From an uncultured Clostridium sp. (GTDB taxonomy: Bacteria > Bacillota > Clostridia > TANB77 > CAG-508): a stretch of DNA of 15,778 bases. A program made the position numbers and the translations under genes. Below, piece by piece: positions 14,601-15,778 of the stretch. The notes beneath the pieces are model-generated. The model saw nothing but the letters and a program-made list of their open reading frames with translations, was not told the DNA's origin and ran no database searches. The stretch is taken from NCBI GenBank assembly GCA_900557475.1, contig USTA01000004.1, positions 1 through 15,778 of the forward strand, read 5' to 3'. How positions within the stretch are numbered: position 1 is the first letter of the stretch; every line of letters begins with the position of its first letter.

Positions 14601-15778
14601 TTATTCTATATCTTTTACATTTTCATCTGGAATATAATATTTAGTTCCTAGCATTTTATCTGGTAAATATTGCTGCTCTACAAAATGTCCTGGATAATCA
14701 TGCGGATACTTATATCCTACATGATACCCTTCTTTTTCCATTCCTTTTGCTGGAGCATTTCTTATATGCATTGGTATAGTTCCCGTATCTTTGTTAGCAA
14801 CATCCCATATTGCTGAATTTATCGCATTATATGATGCATTTGATTTTTTAGAAGTTGCTACATATATTGCCGCTTCTGCTAAAATAATTCTTGCCTCTGG
14901 CATCCCCACCATATGAACTGCTTGCATTGCTGAATTTGCTATAACTAACGCCATTGGATTTGCCATTCCGTACATCCTCTGCTGCTGCTATTACAATTCT
15001 TCTTGCCATAAACATTGGGTCTTCCCCTGCATTTAAGGCTCTTGCTAAATAAAACACTGCTGCATCTGGGTCAGTTCCCCTCATTGATTTTATAAATGCA
15101 CTTATATTATCATAATGTGAGTCTCCACCTTTATCAAAAACTGCTTTTCTCGTTTGTACACATTCTTTTGCAACTTCATTGGTAATATGAATATATCCGT
15201 CTTGCTCCATTGGAGTTGTAAGTACTGCTACTTCTAAACCATTTAATGCAGTTCTAACATCTCCATTTGATGTTTCTGCGATTTTTCTTAAAACAATATC
15301 ATCAACTTTTATATTATAGCTTTTAAGACCTTTTTCACTTGTTATAGCATTTTTTAGTACTTTAAATACATCATCTTCTGAAAGCTCATTTAGTTTAAAG
15401 ACCATACTTCTTGAGATTAACGCTTTATTTACTTCAAAATAGGGATTTTCGGTTGTAGCACCAATTAGTATTACCACTCCCTTTTCTACATATGGTAGAA
15501 GTGCATCTTGTTGAAGTTTATTAAATCTATGAATTTCATCAATAAATAAAATACATTTTCCGGCTAGGGTTTAAAAAAGTATTTTGTGCTTCTTCAATAG
15601 CTGATTTTATATCCCCCACGCCTGCTGTTACAGCATTAAGTTTAACAAATTTATATTTAGTTGTATTACTTATAACTCGAGCTAGTGATGTTTTTCCACA
15701 ACCCGGTGGCCCCCACAAAATGATGCTAGAAAGTCTATCTGCTTTTATTGTTCTATATAAAATTTTATCTTTTGCAAG
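14601..15778 (-). pseudogene. rarA: RarA/MgsA-type replication-associated AAA+ ATPase, frameshifted and 5'-truncated
   Basis: RarA acts at stalled replication forks. Reading from the right edge, the Walker A motif GPPGCGKT (15689-15712) lies in the first frame, which continues through AGVGDIKSAIEEA. The frame is lost at about 15567-15569, where an extra C in a CCC run (GGG on the plus strand) stands where CC would keep frame. The second frame carries LFIDEIHRFN (Walker B), LIGATTENP and RGTDPDAAVFYLARAL, and is lost at 14970, where GTACGGAATG would read GTAGGAATG without the extra C. The third frame gives GMANPMAL, HIRNAPAKGMEKEGY and YPHDYPG and ends at TAA 14601-14603. All parts match RarA in order and with nothing missing, so either two recent mutations or two sequencing errors are possible. 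About the first 30 residues are outside the window. Confidence 0.88.

Overview
The window is strongly AT-rich (roughly 30% G+C by eye) and uses the standard code with A/T-ending codons. Most genes have AGGAGG-type ribosome binding sites. There is no secretin or other outer-membrane gene in view. Together with the protein families present (Gram-positive-type Tad/Flp pilus proteins, VanZ-like protein, paraslipin, RarA), this suggests a low-GC Firmicute, most likely an anaerobic Clostridia member. The exact taxon cannot be read from the sequence.

Region 1 (1-11614, minus strand) is one long, tightly packed gene cluster read from right to left. It starts with the assembly machine: a CpaB/RcpC-like SAF protein, two ParA/MinD-fold TadZ/CpaE-like proteins with degraded P-loops, a CpaF/TadA-like secretion ATPase with an added N-terminal membrane helix, and one long membrane protein that looks like a TadB-TadC fusion. 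It continues into seven small or medium membrane-anchored proteins. Four of these begin with almost the same residues (MEN[A/T]S[K/D]A) and have no prepilin leader. A fifth (141 aa) has a different start but shares the ectodomain motifs. The last two (173 aa, and one running off the left edge) have other single-helix N-termini. My reading is a divergent Tad-like (type IV filament) system of a Gram-positive cell, built from leaderless pilin-like paralogs. This is the best candidate for an undescribed system in the window.

Region 2 (11757-12941, minus strand) holds a prepilin-like protein with a class III type leader and a large C-terminal domain, 142 bp upstream of the cluster. It could be a tip or adhesin subunit of the same or another filament.

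Region 3 (13024-15778) is housekeeping flank: a VanZ-family membrane protein (minus), a divergent SPFH/band-7 paraslipin (plus), a bidirectional terminator, and the minus-strand rarA gene. rarA is cut off by the right edge and interrupted by two single-base frameshifts.

There is no gene-free stretch over 300 bases. The largest gaps are 11615-11756 and 13498-13622, and both look like promoter regions. I found no tRNA, rRNA, CRISPR array or insertion sequence.
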